This document shows, piece after piece, positions 1 through 9,299 of a stretch of DNA of 64,000 nt; position 1 is the first letter of the stretch; each line of letters starts with the position of its first letter. The stretch lies in assembly GCF_900100365.1 (NCBI RefSeq), contig NZ_FNKU01000001.1, positions 2,914,001-2,978,000 on the forward strand. Direction: 5' to 3'. The stretch is from Pseudomonas cannabina (GTDB lineage Bacteria > Pseudomonadota > Gammaproteobacteria > Pseudomonadales > Pseudomonadaceae). The notes under the pieces were generated by a model that saw nothing but the letters and a program-made list of their open reading frames with translations, did not search any database and had not been told where the DNA came from. Made by a program: the position numbers and the translations under genes.

Positions 1-1040
1 TTCATCCCCGCAGTGGCGCGACCATTCAGCCCGACTACGTGCAGAAGGTGGCCAGGGCTCATGAAGACGCAGGCTTTGATCGAGCACTGATCGCTTACCA
101 CTCCAACAGCCCGGACAGCACGCTGGTTGCGGCGCAGGCTGCCAGTGTCACCAGCAAACTGAAATTTCTCGTCGCACATCGCCCCGGTTTTATTTCGCCG
201 ACCGTCGCTGCCCGGCAGTTTGCGACGCTGGACGTGTTCAATGGCGGACGCACTGCGGTGCATATCATCACCGGCGGCGATGACAAGGAACTGCGCGCTG
301 ACGGCAGCCACATCGGCAAGGACGAGCGTTACGCCCGCAGCGACGAATACCTCAGCGTGGTGCGCCAGGAATGGACCAGCGACACGCCGTTCGATCACCA
401 AGGCACTTACTACCAGTTCGAGGGCGCACACTCATTGGTCAAATCGCCACAACAGCCGCATATCCCGCTGTACTTTGGTGGCTCTTCGGCAGCAGCGATT
501 GCCGTGGCCGGCAAGCATGCGGATGTCTACGCGCTGTGGGGCGAGACCTACGAACAGGTGCGCGACGTGGTCAAACAGGTGCGCGCCGAAGCCGCCAGAC
601 ATGGCCGCACCATTCGCTTCAGCCTGTCACTGCGACCGATTCTGGCCGATACCGAAGAGCAAGCCTGGGCACGCGCCGACAGCATTCTGGAACAGGCCAA
701 AGCCTTGGCAGACAGCAACGGCTTTGTACGCCGTGAACCACCGAATGAAGGATCGCGCCGCCTGCTGGCCGCCGCTGCGCAAGGCTCGCGGCTGGACAAG
801 CGCCTGTGGACCGGGATTGCCGGCCTGCTCGGCGCGCAGGGCAATTCCACGTCGCTGGTCGGCACCCCGGAACAGGTGGCCGAAGCGTTGCTGGATTACT
901 ACGACCTGGGGATCACCACCTTCCTGATTCGCGGTTTCGACCCGCTGGAAGATGCCATCGATTACGGTAAAAAGCTGATCCCGCTGACTCGCCAACTGGT
1001 CGCCCAGCGCGAACAGCAGGCACGCGAGCAGGTTGCCTGA
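1..1040 (+). CDS. LLM-class flavin-dependent monooxygenase, SsuD-like (5' end outside window)
   Basis: The reading frame is open from base 3 with no start in the window, so the N-terminus lies upstream; the GTG at 39 is internal. The protein has the bacterial luciferase-like fold signature of FMNH2-dependent alkanesulfonate monooxygenases: an AYHSNSPDS segment, a GGRTAVHIITGG stretch and an LYFGGSS strand near the flavin site. Such enzymes use reduced flavin and O2 to cleave C-S bonds and release sulfite in the cytoplasm. It sits at the head of a group of sulfur genes and converges on a LysR gene. The substrate (alkanesulfonate, methanesulfonate or other) cannot be told from the sequence. Confidence 0.85.
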   Translation, partial: HPRSGATIQPDYVQKVARAHEDAGFDRALIAYHSNSPDSTLVAAQAASVTSKLKFLVAHRPGFISPTVAARQFATLDVFNGGRTAVHIITGGDDKELRADGSHIGKDERYARSDEYLSVVRQEWTSDTPFDHQGTYYQFEGAHSLVKSPQQPHIPLYFGGSSAAAIAVAGKHADVYALWGETYEQVRDVVKQVRAEAARHGRTIRFSLSLRPILADTEEQAWARADSILEQAKALADSNGFVRREPPNEGSRRLLAAAAQGSRLDKRLWTGIAGLLGAQGNSTSLVGTPEQVAEALLDYYDLGITTFLIRGFDPLEDAIDYGKKLIPLTRQLVAQREQQAREQVA

Positions 1041-1098
1041 CAGACGGCAACGCGGAACGGCTGACTTGATTCAAGGCAGCCCGCCCGCGATGTCAGCC

Positions 1099-2004
1099 TC
1101 AGGCGGCAGCCGAGACCGGCTTGAGGGATCGAGCCACCAAGGCACCAAACGCGTCGACCGGCGCTTGCAGGTTGCCCAGAAAGCGCGGGTAGAACAGCCA
1201 CAAATCCATGACCGGTTTGAAGTCTTTCAGGGGCAGCGCTATCAGTTGCTCGCGGTGCGCGCTGCGTTCGAGCAGCGGCCTCGGCACCAGGCCCAGCCCC
1301 ATACCGTCAGCCACCAGCCCCAATTGCAACTCGGTGCCAAAGGTTTCCAGGTTGACCTTCATGCTCAGGCCCTGATCGGTCAGGGTGCGCTGCAAACCTG
1401 CGCGAAACCCGCAGCCATCCGGGTTGAGCACCCAGCCCTGCTCATAGCAATCCGCCAGCTTGCCGGGCTTTTTCGGCGCCGAGCCTTTGGCGCACACCAC
1501 CACCAGCTCCATCTTGCCGATGGACTGCCCGATGATGTTGTCCGGGAAAATCTTGCCTGCCGGGAACAACGCCGCTGCAGCGTCCAGTTCACCGTTTTCG
1601 ATTTTGCCGATCAGGTGGCTGCCCCAGCCGGTGCTGACCTGCGCACGCAACTCCGGGAATCCACCGCGCAGTTGCTTGAGCGCATCCAGCAACACGACAT
1701 CGCCGATGGTTTGCGGCACACCAACGCGCAGCAAACCGCTGGGCGGCGTGTCGCTGGCCACCAGCTCACGCAGCGAATCCATCTCGCGCAGGATCGCCAG
1801 GCATTTCTGATACACCTGAATCCCCATCGGCGTTGGTTTGAGCGGCTTGGTGTTGCGATCGAACAACTCGACGCCAAGGGCCTGCTCGAAATTCTGTACC
1901 CGGCGCGTGATGGCCGGCTGGGTCAGGTCGAGTGATTCAGCCGCGTGGCTGATCGACTGACAGCGGATGACTGCAACGAACGCATCGATATCATCAATTT
2001 TCAT
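1099..2004 (-). CDS. LysR-family transcriptional regulator
   Basis: A 301-residue LysR-type regulator. Its N-terminal winged helix-turn-helix covers about residues 1-60 (SISHAAESLDLTQPAITRRV), followed by a two-lobed effector-binding domain. I chose the ATG at 2004, which gives the usual LysR N-terminus; the frame stays open to 2112 but the extra 36 residues look non-coding. It is transcribed away from the cysteine-dioxygenase-type gene at 2201, so it probably controls that gene and the sulfur genes beyond it from the 196-bp shared region. The co-inducer is unknown. Confidence 0.85.
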   Translation of the reverse strand: MKIDDIDAFVAVIRCQSISHAAESLDLTQPAITRRVQNFEQALGVELFDRNTKPLKPTPMGIQVYQKCLAILREMDSLRELVASDTPPSGLLRVGVPQTIGDVVLLDALKQLRGGFPELRAQVSTGWGSHLIGKIENGELDAAAALFPAGKIFPDNIIGQSIGKMELVVVCAKGSAPKKPGKLADCYEQGWVLNPDGCGFRAGLQRTLTDQGLSMKVNLETFGTELQLGLVADGMGLGLVPRPLLERSAHREQLIALPLKDFKPVMDLWLFYPRFLGNLQAPVDAFGALVARSLKPVSAAA

Positions 2005-2200
2005 TCGGACCGCACATAAATATGAGAAATCAACATAGGCAAAAAGCATAGTACCCGCGAGCACCGATGCATAGCCCGGCTTGTGACTTCCTGCATTGGC
2101 GAAGAAAAGCAAAAGACGTTTTCGTTATAACCTAATCATTAAAAAATAGCATATTAAATACAGGTATCATGCTTATATCTAACCATTCCCTGATCTGGAA
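2005..2200. promoter_or_regulatory. Divergent control region between LysR gene and sulfur operon
   Basis: This AT-rich 196-bp gap lies between two divergent genes. It contains AGCAT-N16-ATGCT at about 2148-2173, a weak dyad that could be part of a LysR site. No convincing -35/-10 pair was assigned. The regulatory role is inferred from position. Confidence 0.35.
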
Positions 2201-2827
2201 ATGGACATGACCGCGCCAAGCCGCCCGCAGCGACACCCCGAACGACTCGACGCCTTTGTCGACGCGCTGACCGAGCTGATCGGCGGCAAACCGCATGAGG
2301 TCGACCTGCTGCGGCGCGGCGGCAAGCTGCTGGCGCAACTGGTCAGCCACGATGACTGGCTGCCCGCAGAATTTGCCGTCGCCGATCCTGCTCGTTATCA
2401 GCAATTTCTGCTCCACGCCAACTCGCAGCAGCGCTTTTCGGTGGTCAGTTTCGTCTGGGGGCCGGGGCAACGCACACCGATTCATGACCACCGTGTCTGG
2501 GGCCTAATCGGCATGTTGCGTGGCGCGGAACACTCACAGGGTTACGTGCGAAACGCACAGGGACACTTTGAAACCAGCGGGCCGCCCATTTTGTTGCAAC
2601 CAGGCCAGGTTGAAGCCCTGTCGCCTTCCAGCAACGACGTTCATCAGGTCAGCAACGCGTTCGACGATCAGGTCTCGATCAGCATTCATGTGTATGGCGC
2701 CGATATTGGCAGCGTGAAGCGCGCCGTCTACGACCTCGACGGCAACGAAAAACTGTTCATTTCCGGCTATTCCAATGCCGGCACCTCTGCTCGTCAGGAC
2801 TCGTCAACAGGGAGCGTCATCCAATGA
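2201..2827 (+). CDS. Cysteine dioxygenase-type cupin enzyme
   Basis: A 208-residue protein of the thiol dioxygenase / double-stranded beta-helix family. The iron-binding histidines are visible as TPIHDHRVWG (H95, H97) and NDVHQVSN (H148), the usual 3-His set. Members oxidise cysteine or 3-mercaptopropionate to a sulfinate using Fe(II) and O2. The gene overlaps the rhodanese gene by four bases (ATGA), so the two are translationally coupled. A sulfinate-forming enzyme next to a sulfurtransferase suggests breakdown of an organic thiol. Which thiol is used cannot be seen. Confidence 0.8.
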   Translation: MDMTAPSRPQRHPERLDAFVDALTELIGGKPHEVDLLRRGGKLLAQLVSHDDWLPAEFAVADPARYQQFLLHANSQQRFSVVSFVWGPGQRTPIHDHRVWGLIGMLRGAEHSQGYVRNAQGHFETSGPPILLQPGQVEALSPSSNDVHQVSNAFDDQVSISIHVYGADIGSVKRAVYDLDGNEKLFISGYSNAGTSARQDSSTGSVIQ

Positions 2828-4407
2828 CCACAGTCACAACCCGATCATTCGCCGATATTCGTCAGGCATTACTGGACCGCCAGGAGCTGGCGCTGGTCGA
2901 CGTTCGCGAAGAAGCACCCTTCGCCGAGGCTCATCCGCTGTTTGCGGTGAATATCCCGCTGTCGAAACTGGAGCTGGAGGTGTTCTCGCGGATTCCACGG
3001 CGCGATACTGCCGTCACTCTTTATGACGATGGCGAAGGGCTGGCGCAGATTGCTCTGCAACGCCTGTACTCCTTGGGTTATAGCGACGTGAGACTGCTCG
3101 ACGGCGGCTTGCAGGGCTGGCGCGATGCGGGCGGCGAGCTGTTCATTGACGTTAATGTGCCGAGCAAGGCGTTCGGCGAACTGGTGGAGCATCAACGCGC
3201 GACGCCCTCGCTGGCCGCCGAAGACGTCAAAGCCCTGCTCGACAGCCACGCCGATGTGGTGGTGCTGGATGCGCGCCGCTATGACGAATACCAGACCATG
3301 AGCATACCGGGCGGCATCAGCGTACCCGGCGCGGAACTGGTGCTGCGCGCGCGCGAGCTGGCACCTGATCCGCACACCCGGATCATCGTCAATTGCGCGG
3401 GCCGCACGCGTAGCATCATCGGCACTCAATCGTTAGTCAACGCAGGCATTCCCAATCAGGTGCATGCGCTGCGCAATGGCACTATCGGCTGGCTGCTGGC
3501 CGGGCAGACGCTGGACCACGGGCAGCACCGACGCTTTGCAGCGGTCAGCGAAGACACCCGCGAAACGGCCAGCGCCGATGCTCGCAAGGTCGCCGACCGG
3601 GCCGGAGTAAAGCGTGCCAGCCGCAGCGAACTGCAACGCTGGCAGGCCGAGCCGGCACGTACCACGTATCTGTTCGATGTGCGCACCCCGGAAGAATTTG
3701 CCAAGGGCCATTTGCCTGGCGCGCGCTCGACACCGGGCGGCCAGCTGGTGCAGGAAACCGACCATTTCGCCAGTGTGCGTGGCGCACGCATCGTGCTGGT
3801 GGACGACGACGGAGTACGCGCCAACATGTCGGCGTCCTGGCTGGCACAACTGGGCTGGGAGGTGTCGGTCATCGATGACCTGCATGAGGCGGATTTCAGC
3901 GAATCGGGCGACTGGGACGCGCCCTTCCCTGCGCCGCAGCAGGTGGAAGCCATCAGCGTCGAGACCCTTGCTGACTGGCAGCAACAGGTCGAGGTGGCGG
4001 TGCTGGATTTCACTGCCAGCGCCAATTACGACAAACAGCACATCCCCGGCGCCTGGTGGGCCTTGCGTGCCGATCTCAAACAGGCGCTGGCCAGAATACC
4101 TGCCGCCGACCGCTACGTATTGACCTGTGGCAGCAGCCGTCTGGCGCGTTTCGCGGTGGCCGACGTCGAAGCGCTGACCGACAGGCCGGTGTTCCTCCTT
4201 GAAGGCGGCACGGCCAGTTGGGTCAAAGCCGGTCTGCCACTGGAACATGGCGAAAGCCGACTGGCCTCACCGCGCATCGACCGCTATCGCCGCCCCTATG
4301 AAGGCACCGAGGCGCCGCGCGAAGCCATGCAGGCGTATCTGGATTGGGAGTTCGGGCTGGTCGAACAATTGGGGCGTGACGGGACACACGGGTTTTACGT
4401 GATTTGA
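2824..4407 (+). CDS. Four-domain rhodanese-like sulfurtransferase
   Basis: A 527-residue protein made of four rhodanese modules at about residues 5-110, 130-232, 265-360 and 375-475. The second has a catalytic-type loop NCAGRTRS (C191) and the fourth has TCGSSRLA (C435). In the first and third the loop holds Asp/Gly in place of Cys (YDDGEG and VDDDGV), so those modules are probably structural. Rhodaneses carry sulfane sulfur as a Cys persulfide. An SD-like GGGAG lies just ahead of the ATG, inside the upstream gene. Tandem multi-rhodanese proteins of this size next to a thiol dioxygenase occur in pseudomonads; the acceptor is unknown. Confidence 0.85.
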   Translation: MTTVTTRSFADIRQALLDRQELALVDVREEAPFAEAHPLFAVNIPLSKLELEVFSRIPRRDTAVTLYDDGEGLAQIALQRLYSLGYSDVRLLDGGLQGWRDAGGELFIDVNVPSKAFGELVEHQRATPSLAAEDVKALLDSHADVVVLDARRYDEYQTMSIPGGISVPGAELVLRARELAPDPHTRIIVNCAGRTRSIIGTQSLVNAGIPNQVHALRNGTIGWLLAGQTLDHGQHRRFAAVSEDTRETASADARKVADRAGVKRASRSELQRWQAEPARTTYLFDVRTPEEFAKGHLPGARSTPGGQLVQETDHFASVRGARIVLVDDDGVRANMSASWLAQLGWEVSVIDDLHEADFSESGDWDAPFPAPQQVEAISVETLADWQQQVEVAVLDFTASANYDKQHIPGAWWALRADLKQALARIPAADRYVLTCGSSRLARFAVADVEALTDRPVFLLEGGTASWVKAGLPLEHGESRLASPRIDRYRRPYEGTEAPREAMQAYLDWEFGLVEQLGRDGTHGFYVI

Positions 4408-4469
4408 TGTCCGGTTTTAAGTGCGCGGCGCCGCATATCGGTCTCGATGAGCACGGGAAACCGGGCTTT

Positions 4470-4560
4470 TGTGGGAGCGAATTTGTTCGCGAAGGCCTCG
4501 TTTCAGACAGTGAATATTCTGTGGATGCACGCACCCTTTCGTGAACAAGCGAAGCGTCGC
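4470..4560. repeat. REP-like palindromic pair
   Basis: GTGGGAGCGAATTTGTTCGC at 4471-4490, followed by GAAGGC, is a typical Pseudomonas REP unit with an internal GCGAA/TTCGC dyad. A degraded inverted partner (TTCGTGAACAAGCGAAGCG) begins at 4539, giving a two-unit arrangement between the rhodanese and binding-protein genes. It may mark the end of the upstream transcript. Confidence 0.65.
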
Positions 4561-4600
4561 CCGGTTCATTCACTCATAACCATACTGGAGACCCATTTAA

Positions 4601-5590
4601 ATGCTGCCTTTTTTCAAATCCCCCCTGCCGTTCAAAAGCCTGTTGCTGGGGGCATTGCTGAGCGTAATGGCGGGTCAGCAGGTTCTGGCTGCAGAGCTGG
4701 CGCCCCTGCTGGTGGCCAATCAGAAATCATTACTCAAAGTGCTGTTGCAAGTCTCCGGCGAGCTCAAGGATGTGCCATATGAAATCAGGTTCTCCGAGTT
4801 CCCTTCGGCCGCGCCATTGGGCGAAGCCCTTAATGCCGAAGCCGTGGATATCGGCGCGCTGGGTGATGCGCCCTATGTGTTTGCCCTCGGCGCGGGTGCG
4901 CCGTTAAAAGTGGTCAGCATCACCCATGCCGAAGGCCGCTTCACCACCGCTGTGCTGGTGGCGAAAGATTCGCCGATCAAGACCGTGGCCGACCTCAAGG
5001 GCAAGCGTATTGTCACCGGGCGCGGCTCCATCGGTCATTATCTGGCGATCCGCGCGCTGCAGCATGCCGGGCTGAAGACCAGCGATGTCAGCTTCATCTA
5101 CCTGTTGCCCAGCGAATCACGTCTGGTGCTGGCCAATGGCGACGCCGATGCCTGGGCAACCTGGGACCCGTACACCACGATCTCCATCAGCCAGAACGAT
5201 GCGCATGTACTGGTCAGCGGCGACCAACTGCTGAGCAATCACCTGTACCTCGCCGCAACCAGCAAGGCCATCGACAGTAAACGCGTGCAACTGGAGGATT
5301 TTGTGGCCAGGGTCGAGCGGGCCTTCAACTGGACCAACGCGCATCCCGAGGCGTACGCCGCAGCGCAGGCTAAAGTGACCGGCCTGCCTGTCGATGTGCA
5401 TCTGGCCGTGGCGAAAGCCACGAAAATGCAGCGCACACCGATTGACGACCCGATTATTCAAGGGCTGCAAGAAACCGCCAACACCTATCTGGCGGAAGGC
5501 ATCGTCAGCAAACCGATCGACGTCTCGACCGGTTTCGATAAAAGCTTCAACGCGTCGCGCGCCCGGATTGCCCAGGCCACAGCCCAATAA
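4601..5590 (+). CDS. ABC transporter periplasmic binding protein, aliphatic sulfonate/taurine type
   Basis: A 329-residue exported protein. Residues 1-31 form a signal peptide with cleavage likely after VLA. The mature part has the SsuA/TauA/NMT1 fold, with the strands DIGALGDAPYVFA, LKGKRIVTGRGSIGHYL and GDADAWATWDPY. The GGAG at about 4588 supports the ATG at 4601. These proteins bind sulfonates or sulfate esters in the periplasm. No permease or ATPase gene is adjacent inside the window, so the partner transporter must lie upstream of base 1 or elsewhere. The next gene is a desulfurisation-type flavoprotein. Confidence 0.85.
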   Translation: MLPFFKSPLPFKSLLLGALLSVMAGQQVLAAELAPLLVANQKSLLKVLLQVSGELKDVPYEIRFSEFPSAAPLGEALNAEAVDIGALGDAPYVFALGAGAPLKVVSITHAEGRFTTAVLVAKDSPIKTVADLKGKRIVTGRGSIGHYLAIRALQHAGLKTSDVSFIYLLPSESRLVLANGDADAWATWDPYTTISISQNDAHVLVSGDQLLSNHLYLAATSKAIDSKRVQLEDFVARVERAFNWTNAHPEAYAAAQAKVTGLPVDVHLAVAKATKMQRTPIDDPIIQGLQETANTYLAEGIVSKPIDVSTGFDKSFNASRARIAQATAQ

Positions 5591-5637
5591 CCACTGCGCC
5601 CGATCACCACTGCCTACTGCTGCGAAAAGGACCCCGC

Positions 5638-6816
5638 ATGACACTTTCACCGCTTCGTCAGCACCGCGAGCCGCCCGAATCTGCCGCAGACTTCGCCACC
5701 CGACTGCGGGGAATCACCGCAACGCTGGCCGAAACTGCCGAGCACTACGATGCCAGCGGCGCCTTTCCCCACGACAACTTCGCCTTGCTGCACCGCCACG
5801 GCCTGCTCGGTTTTACCGTGCCGGCCGAGCTGGGCGGCGGCGCGGCGAATCTGGCGCACGCGCAACAGGTCGTCAGCGCTGTGGCCAAGGGCGAACCGTC
5901 GACCGCGCTGATCCTGGTGATGCACTACCTGCAGCATTCACGCCTGCAGGAGAGCAGCAAATGGCCGACTGATCTGCGCGTGCGGGTGGCCGAAGAGGCC
6001 GTACGTGACGGCGCCCTGATCAACGCGCTGCGCGTCGAACCGGACCTCGGCACACCGGCGCGTGGCGGTCTGCCGGGCACCGTCGCCCGCCGTACCGCCG
6101 AAGGCTGGCGAATCAGTGGCAGCAAGATCTACTCCACCGGCAGCCATGGCCTGACCTGGTTCGCGGTGTGGGCGCGCAGCGATGACGATGACCCGCTGGT
6201 CGGCACTTGGCTGGTGCACAAGGACACGCCCGGCATCACGATCATCGAGGACTGGGACCATCTGGGCATGCGCGCGACCAACAGCCACGAAGTCAGGTTC
6301 GACAACGTGCTGGTGCCGCTCGAACAGGCGGTCAGCGTCAGCCCGTGGAGCGCGCCGCAGGCCGAGCTGGACGGTTCGGGCATGCTCTGGATGGCCGTGC
6401 TGCTGTCCTCGGTGTACGACGGCATCGCCCATTCCGCCCGCGGCTGGCTGGTGCAATGGCTGAAACAGCGCAAGCCGTCCAACCTGGGGGCGGCGCTCTC
6501 GACGCTACCGCGCTTTCAGGAAACCGTCGGGCATATCGACACCCTGCTGTTTGCCAACCAGAACCTGCTGCACTCCGCCGCGCAAGGGCACACGCCCGTC
6601 GAGCATGCTGCGCAGATCAAGTTTCTGGTGACCGGCAATGCCATACGCGCCGTGGAGCTGGCGGTCGAAGCCTCGGGCAATCCGGGCCTGTCGCGCAGCA
6701 ACCCGCTGCAACGTCACTACCGCAATGTGCTGTGCGGCCGGGTGCATACGCCGCAGAACGACGCAGTGCTTGCCAGTGTGGGCAAAGCGGCGTTTGCCAG
6801 GCGCAATGACGGATAG
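5638..6816 (+). CDS. Acyl-CoA dehydrogenase-fold flavoprotein, DszC/SfnB type
   Basis: A 392-residue protein with the three-part acyl-CoA dehydrogenase layout: an alpha-helical N domain, a middle beta domain with GWRISGSKIYSTGSHG, and a C-terminal four-helix domain. The usual acyl-CoA-binding features are weak. Its sulfur-gene neighbourhood points to the DszC/SfnB branch, which are reduced-flavin monooxygenases acting on sulfones or related compounds. An AAGGA ribosome site precedes the ATG by a few bases. It follows the binding-protein gene by 47 bp, probably in one operon, and converges on a LysR gene. A true beta-oxidation enzyme is less likely. Confidence 0.75.
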   Translation: MTLSPLRQHREPPESAADFATRLRGITATLAETAEHYDASGAFPHDNFALLHRHGLLGFTVPAELGGGAANLAHAQQVVSAVAKGEPSTALILVMHYLQHSRLQESSKWPTDLRVRVAEEAVRDGALINALRVEPDLGTPARGGLPGTVARRTAEGWRISGSKIYSTGSHGLTWFAVWARSDDDDPLVGTWLVHKDTPGITIIEDWDHLGMRATNSHEVRFDNVLVPLEQAVSVSPWSAPQAELDGSGMLWMAVLLSSVYDGIAHSARGWLVQWLKQRKPSNLGAALSTLPRFQETVGHIDTLLFANQNLLHSAAQGHTPVEHAAQIKFLVTGNAIRAVELAVEASGNPGLSRSNPLQRHYRNVLCGRVHTPQNDAVLASVGKAAFARRNDG

Positions 6817-6831
6817 CGCGAGGCGCACCGG

Positions 6832-7740
6832 TCACCCCTGGCGGTCATCCAGCCGGACAGCCGAATCCAGACGCTCGCGCAGAAATTCGATGAACACTTG
6901 CACCAGCCGTGACGCCTGGCGGTGTTGCGGGTACACCGCCGACAGCGTCAACGGCTCGGGCCGCCGGTCGTCCAGCACGCGGACCAGACTGCCGTCGCGC
7001 AGGGCTGCTCCGACGATGAACGTCGGCAGGTAGGTGATTCCCAGCCCGGCGACTGCGGCATCTCTGAGCAACTCGCCGTTATTGACCCGCATTCGCCCGC
7101 TGACACTCAGGCTCGACACTTTACCCGCGCCCTGAAAACGCCACTGCACCTGACGGCTGTGACCATAGGGCAGGCAATCGTGCTGGTGCAGGTCGTCAGG
7201 CGTTTGCGGCGTACCGCGCGCGGCGAGATAGCCTGGGCTGGCGCAATAGACCCGATCGATTGAAGCGATACGGCGCGCGATCAGGCTGGAATCTTCCAGC
7301 ACACCGATGCGCAGCGCCAGATCGTAGCCCTCGCTGATCACGTCCACCGGCCGGTCGCTCAGGTCGACTTCCACCGCGACGTCCCGGTAGCGCTGCAAGA
7401 ACTGCGGCAGCAGGCAGCCCAGATGAGCAACGGCAAACGATAACGGCGCGCTCAGACGCAACATGCCACGCGGTTCACTGCTCTGCCCGGTAATGCCCTG
7501 CTCGACCTGTTCGACTTCGGCCAGCAGGCGCAAGGCCGATTCGTAATAGCTCTGGCCCAGCGGGGTGACATCCAGACGCCGCGTCGAGCGGTTGAGCAAA
7601 CGCACACCCAGCCGTTCCTCCAGCTGCATCAGACGACGACTGACGAACTGCTTGGACAGCCCGAGTTTGTCGGACGCCGCTGTGAAGCTGCCGGATTCCA
7701 TGACCTGGCAAAAAATACGCATGTCTTCAAAAGGGTTCAT
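6832..7740 (-). CDS. LysR-family transcriptional regulator
   Basis: A 302-residue LysR regulator of the CrgA/AaeR-like group. Its helix-turn-helix is at about residues 1-60 (AASDKLGLSKQFVSRRL) and its effector domain includes the conserved GMLRLSAPLSF strand. It is divergent from the MscS-type channel gene at 7869, across 128 bp. It ends 16 bp from the convergent flavoprotein gene. Its target is unknown; the divergent channel gene is the simplest guess. Confidence 0.85.
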   Translation of the reverse strand: MNPFEDMRIFCQVMESGSFTAASDKLGLSKQFVSRRLMQLEERLGVRLLNRSTRRLDVTPLGQSYYESALRLLAEVEQVEQGITGQSSEPRGMLRLSAPLSFAVAHLGCLLPQFLQRYRDVAVEVDLSDRPVDVISEGYDLALRIGVLEDSSLIARRIASIDRVYCASPGYLAARGTPQTPDDLHQHDCLPYGHSRQVQWRFQGAGKVSSLSVSGRMRVNNGELLRDAAVAGLGITYLPTFIVGAALRDGSLVRVLDDRRPEPLTLSAVYPQHRQASRLVQVFIEFLRERLDSAVRLDDRQG

Positions 7741-7868
7741 GATCGCGACCGGCTGACAATTAAAGGCTTTATAGCGTTTTTTGAAATATCTGACACAGTA
7801 TCAATGCGAGCGACTGGCAGACGCCAGTTGTCAGGCCATTACCGTCTTCTCAAACCCAGGAGCTGTCG

Positions 7869-9299
7869 ATGTCACTGTTGTCGAGCCATCCTCTCGTGTG
7901 GGGCGCAGTGTTGTTGCTGGCAGACGCAGCGGCCTGGCATGCCACGCCGACACGGCTACAGATCATTCGCGTCGCAGTGCGTCTGGCGCTGTTTCTGGCG
8001 TTCAGCACGGTGATCACCAACGCCGGGATCAGCCCGCTACAGGCGCCGTCTTGGCCGGATGACAGCGTTATGCAATTGGGCAACACAGCGTTGGCGATTG
8101 CCTGGTGGATGTATGCCGCGCGGGTGCTCACCGGGCTGATAGGCCTGGCCCTGATGCCGCGCCTCGGGCGCCAGGGCGGGCACCTGTTACAGGACGTGAT
8201 CGGCGCATTGATATTCTTGATTGGCGTGGTGGCGGCCGCAGGTTATGTGCTGGAACTGCCCGTCCGAGGCTTGCTGGTGACCTCGGGCGCGGTCGCGATC
8301 ATCGTCGGCCTGGCCTTGCAAAGCACGTTGAGCGACGTGTTTTCCGGGATTGTGCTGAACACCACAAAGCCTTATCGGGTTGACGACTGGGTGTCGATCG
8401 ATGGCGTCGAGGGAAAAGTGGTGGACATCGACTGGCGAGCCACGCATCTGCTGACGGCCTCTGGAAGCACCGCCGTTGTGCCCAACTCGGTCGCCGCCAA
8501 AGCCAAGATCGTCAACCTTAGCCGCCCGGCTCATATGTACGGCGTGTCGATCAGCATTCAGGTGCCCAACCATATCCGCCCGCGACGAGTGCTCGACGCA
8601 CTTGATCGAGCCCTGCAAGGCTGCGCCAGCCTGCTGCCGACGCCAGCGCCGAAAGCGCTGCTTCAGGCGTCTGGAGAAACCATGTGCGAATACGTGGCCA
8701 GCGGATTCATTGCCGACCTGACCACTAAAAGCGAAGCGCGCAACCAACTGTTCGACCTGGCCTATCGGCATCTGGAAGCTGCGAACATTATCCGCCAGCC
8801 CGAATCGAATGGCGCGCCTTTTTCCAGGGCGCGTGCGTTGCTCGAAGACATGAAAGTATTTGGCTCGCTGAGCTCGGAAGAGCGCGATCATCTGGCGCAG
8901 AACATGAGCGCGCAACGCTACTCGGCCGGGCAAGTGTTACTGGATCTTGATGCAATGCCCGACGGCCTGTTGGTGATCGCTGCGGGTGTGATCAGCGTCG
9001 TAATCGCCGACGGCGAACGACGCATCGAAGCGGGCCGCATGGGGCCGGGCGAGATTCTGGGCGAACAGGGCATTCTTGATAACACCCCCTCGCAAGCATG
9101 CTTTACCGCACTGACGTCCAGCCTCGTCTACCGCATCGAAAAAAATCTGGCCCGTGATTGCCTGGCCCAGTCCACCCAGGTCAACACGGCGCTGCACAAG
9201 CTTCTGGCATTGCGCCAGAAAAATGCTGAATCGACCTTGTTGGCCCGGACGCCTCAAGTGAAGAAAGGCGGATTTCTCGGCTGGCTGCAAAATCGCTGA
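7869..9299 (+). CDS. MscS-type mechanosensitive channel with C-terminal cyclic-nucleotide-binding domain
   Basis: A 476-residue membrane protein. About four hydrophobic segments in residues 1-150 lead into an MscS pore and beta domain (GLLVTSGAVAIIVGLALQST, then VDDWVSIDGVEGKV and a PNS loop). Residues about 320-440 form a CAP-like nucleotide-binding fold with GEILGEQGILDN. MscS alone is about 286 residues, so the CNB domain is an added module that could gate the channel by a nucleotide. CAGGAG ahead of the ATG supports the start. The Arg usual in the cAMP phosphate-binding cassette is not evident, so the ligand is uncertain. Confidence 0.85.
   Translation: MSLLSSHPLVWGAVLLLADAAAWHATPTRLQIIRVAVRLALFLAFSTVITNAGISPLQAPSWPDDSVMQLGNTALAIAWWMYAARVLTGLIGLALMPRLGRQGGHLLQDVIGALIFLIGVVAAAGYVLELPVRGLLVTSGAVAIIVGLALQSTLSDVFSGIVLNTTKPYRVDDWVSIDGVEGKVVDIDWRATHLLTASGSTAVVPNSVAAKAKIVNLSRPAHMYGVSISIQVPNHIRPRRVLDALDRALQGCASLLPTPAPKALLQASGETMCEYVASGFIADLTTKSEARNQLFDLAYRHLEAANIIRQPESNGAPFSRARALLEDMKVFGSLSSEERDHLAQNMSAQRYSAGQVLLDLDAMPDGLLVIAAGVISVVIADGERRIEAGRMGPGEILGEQGILDNTPSQACFTALTSSLVYRIEKNLARDCLAQSTQVNTALHKLLALRQKNAESTLLARTPQVKKGGFLGWLQNR

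Noticed and set aside
5638..6816. Beta-oxidation acyl-CoA dehydrogenase
   Set aside because: The sulfur-gene context and the middle-domain sequence fit the DszC/SfnB branch better.
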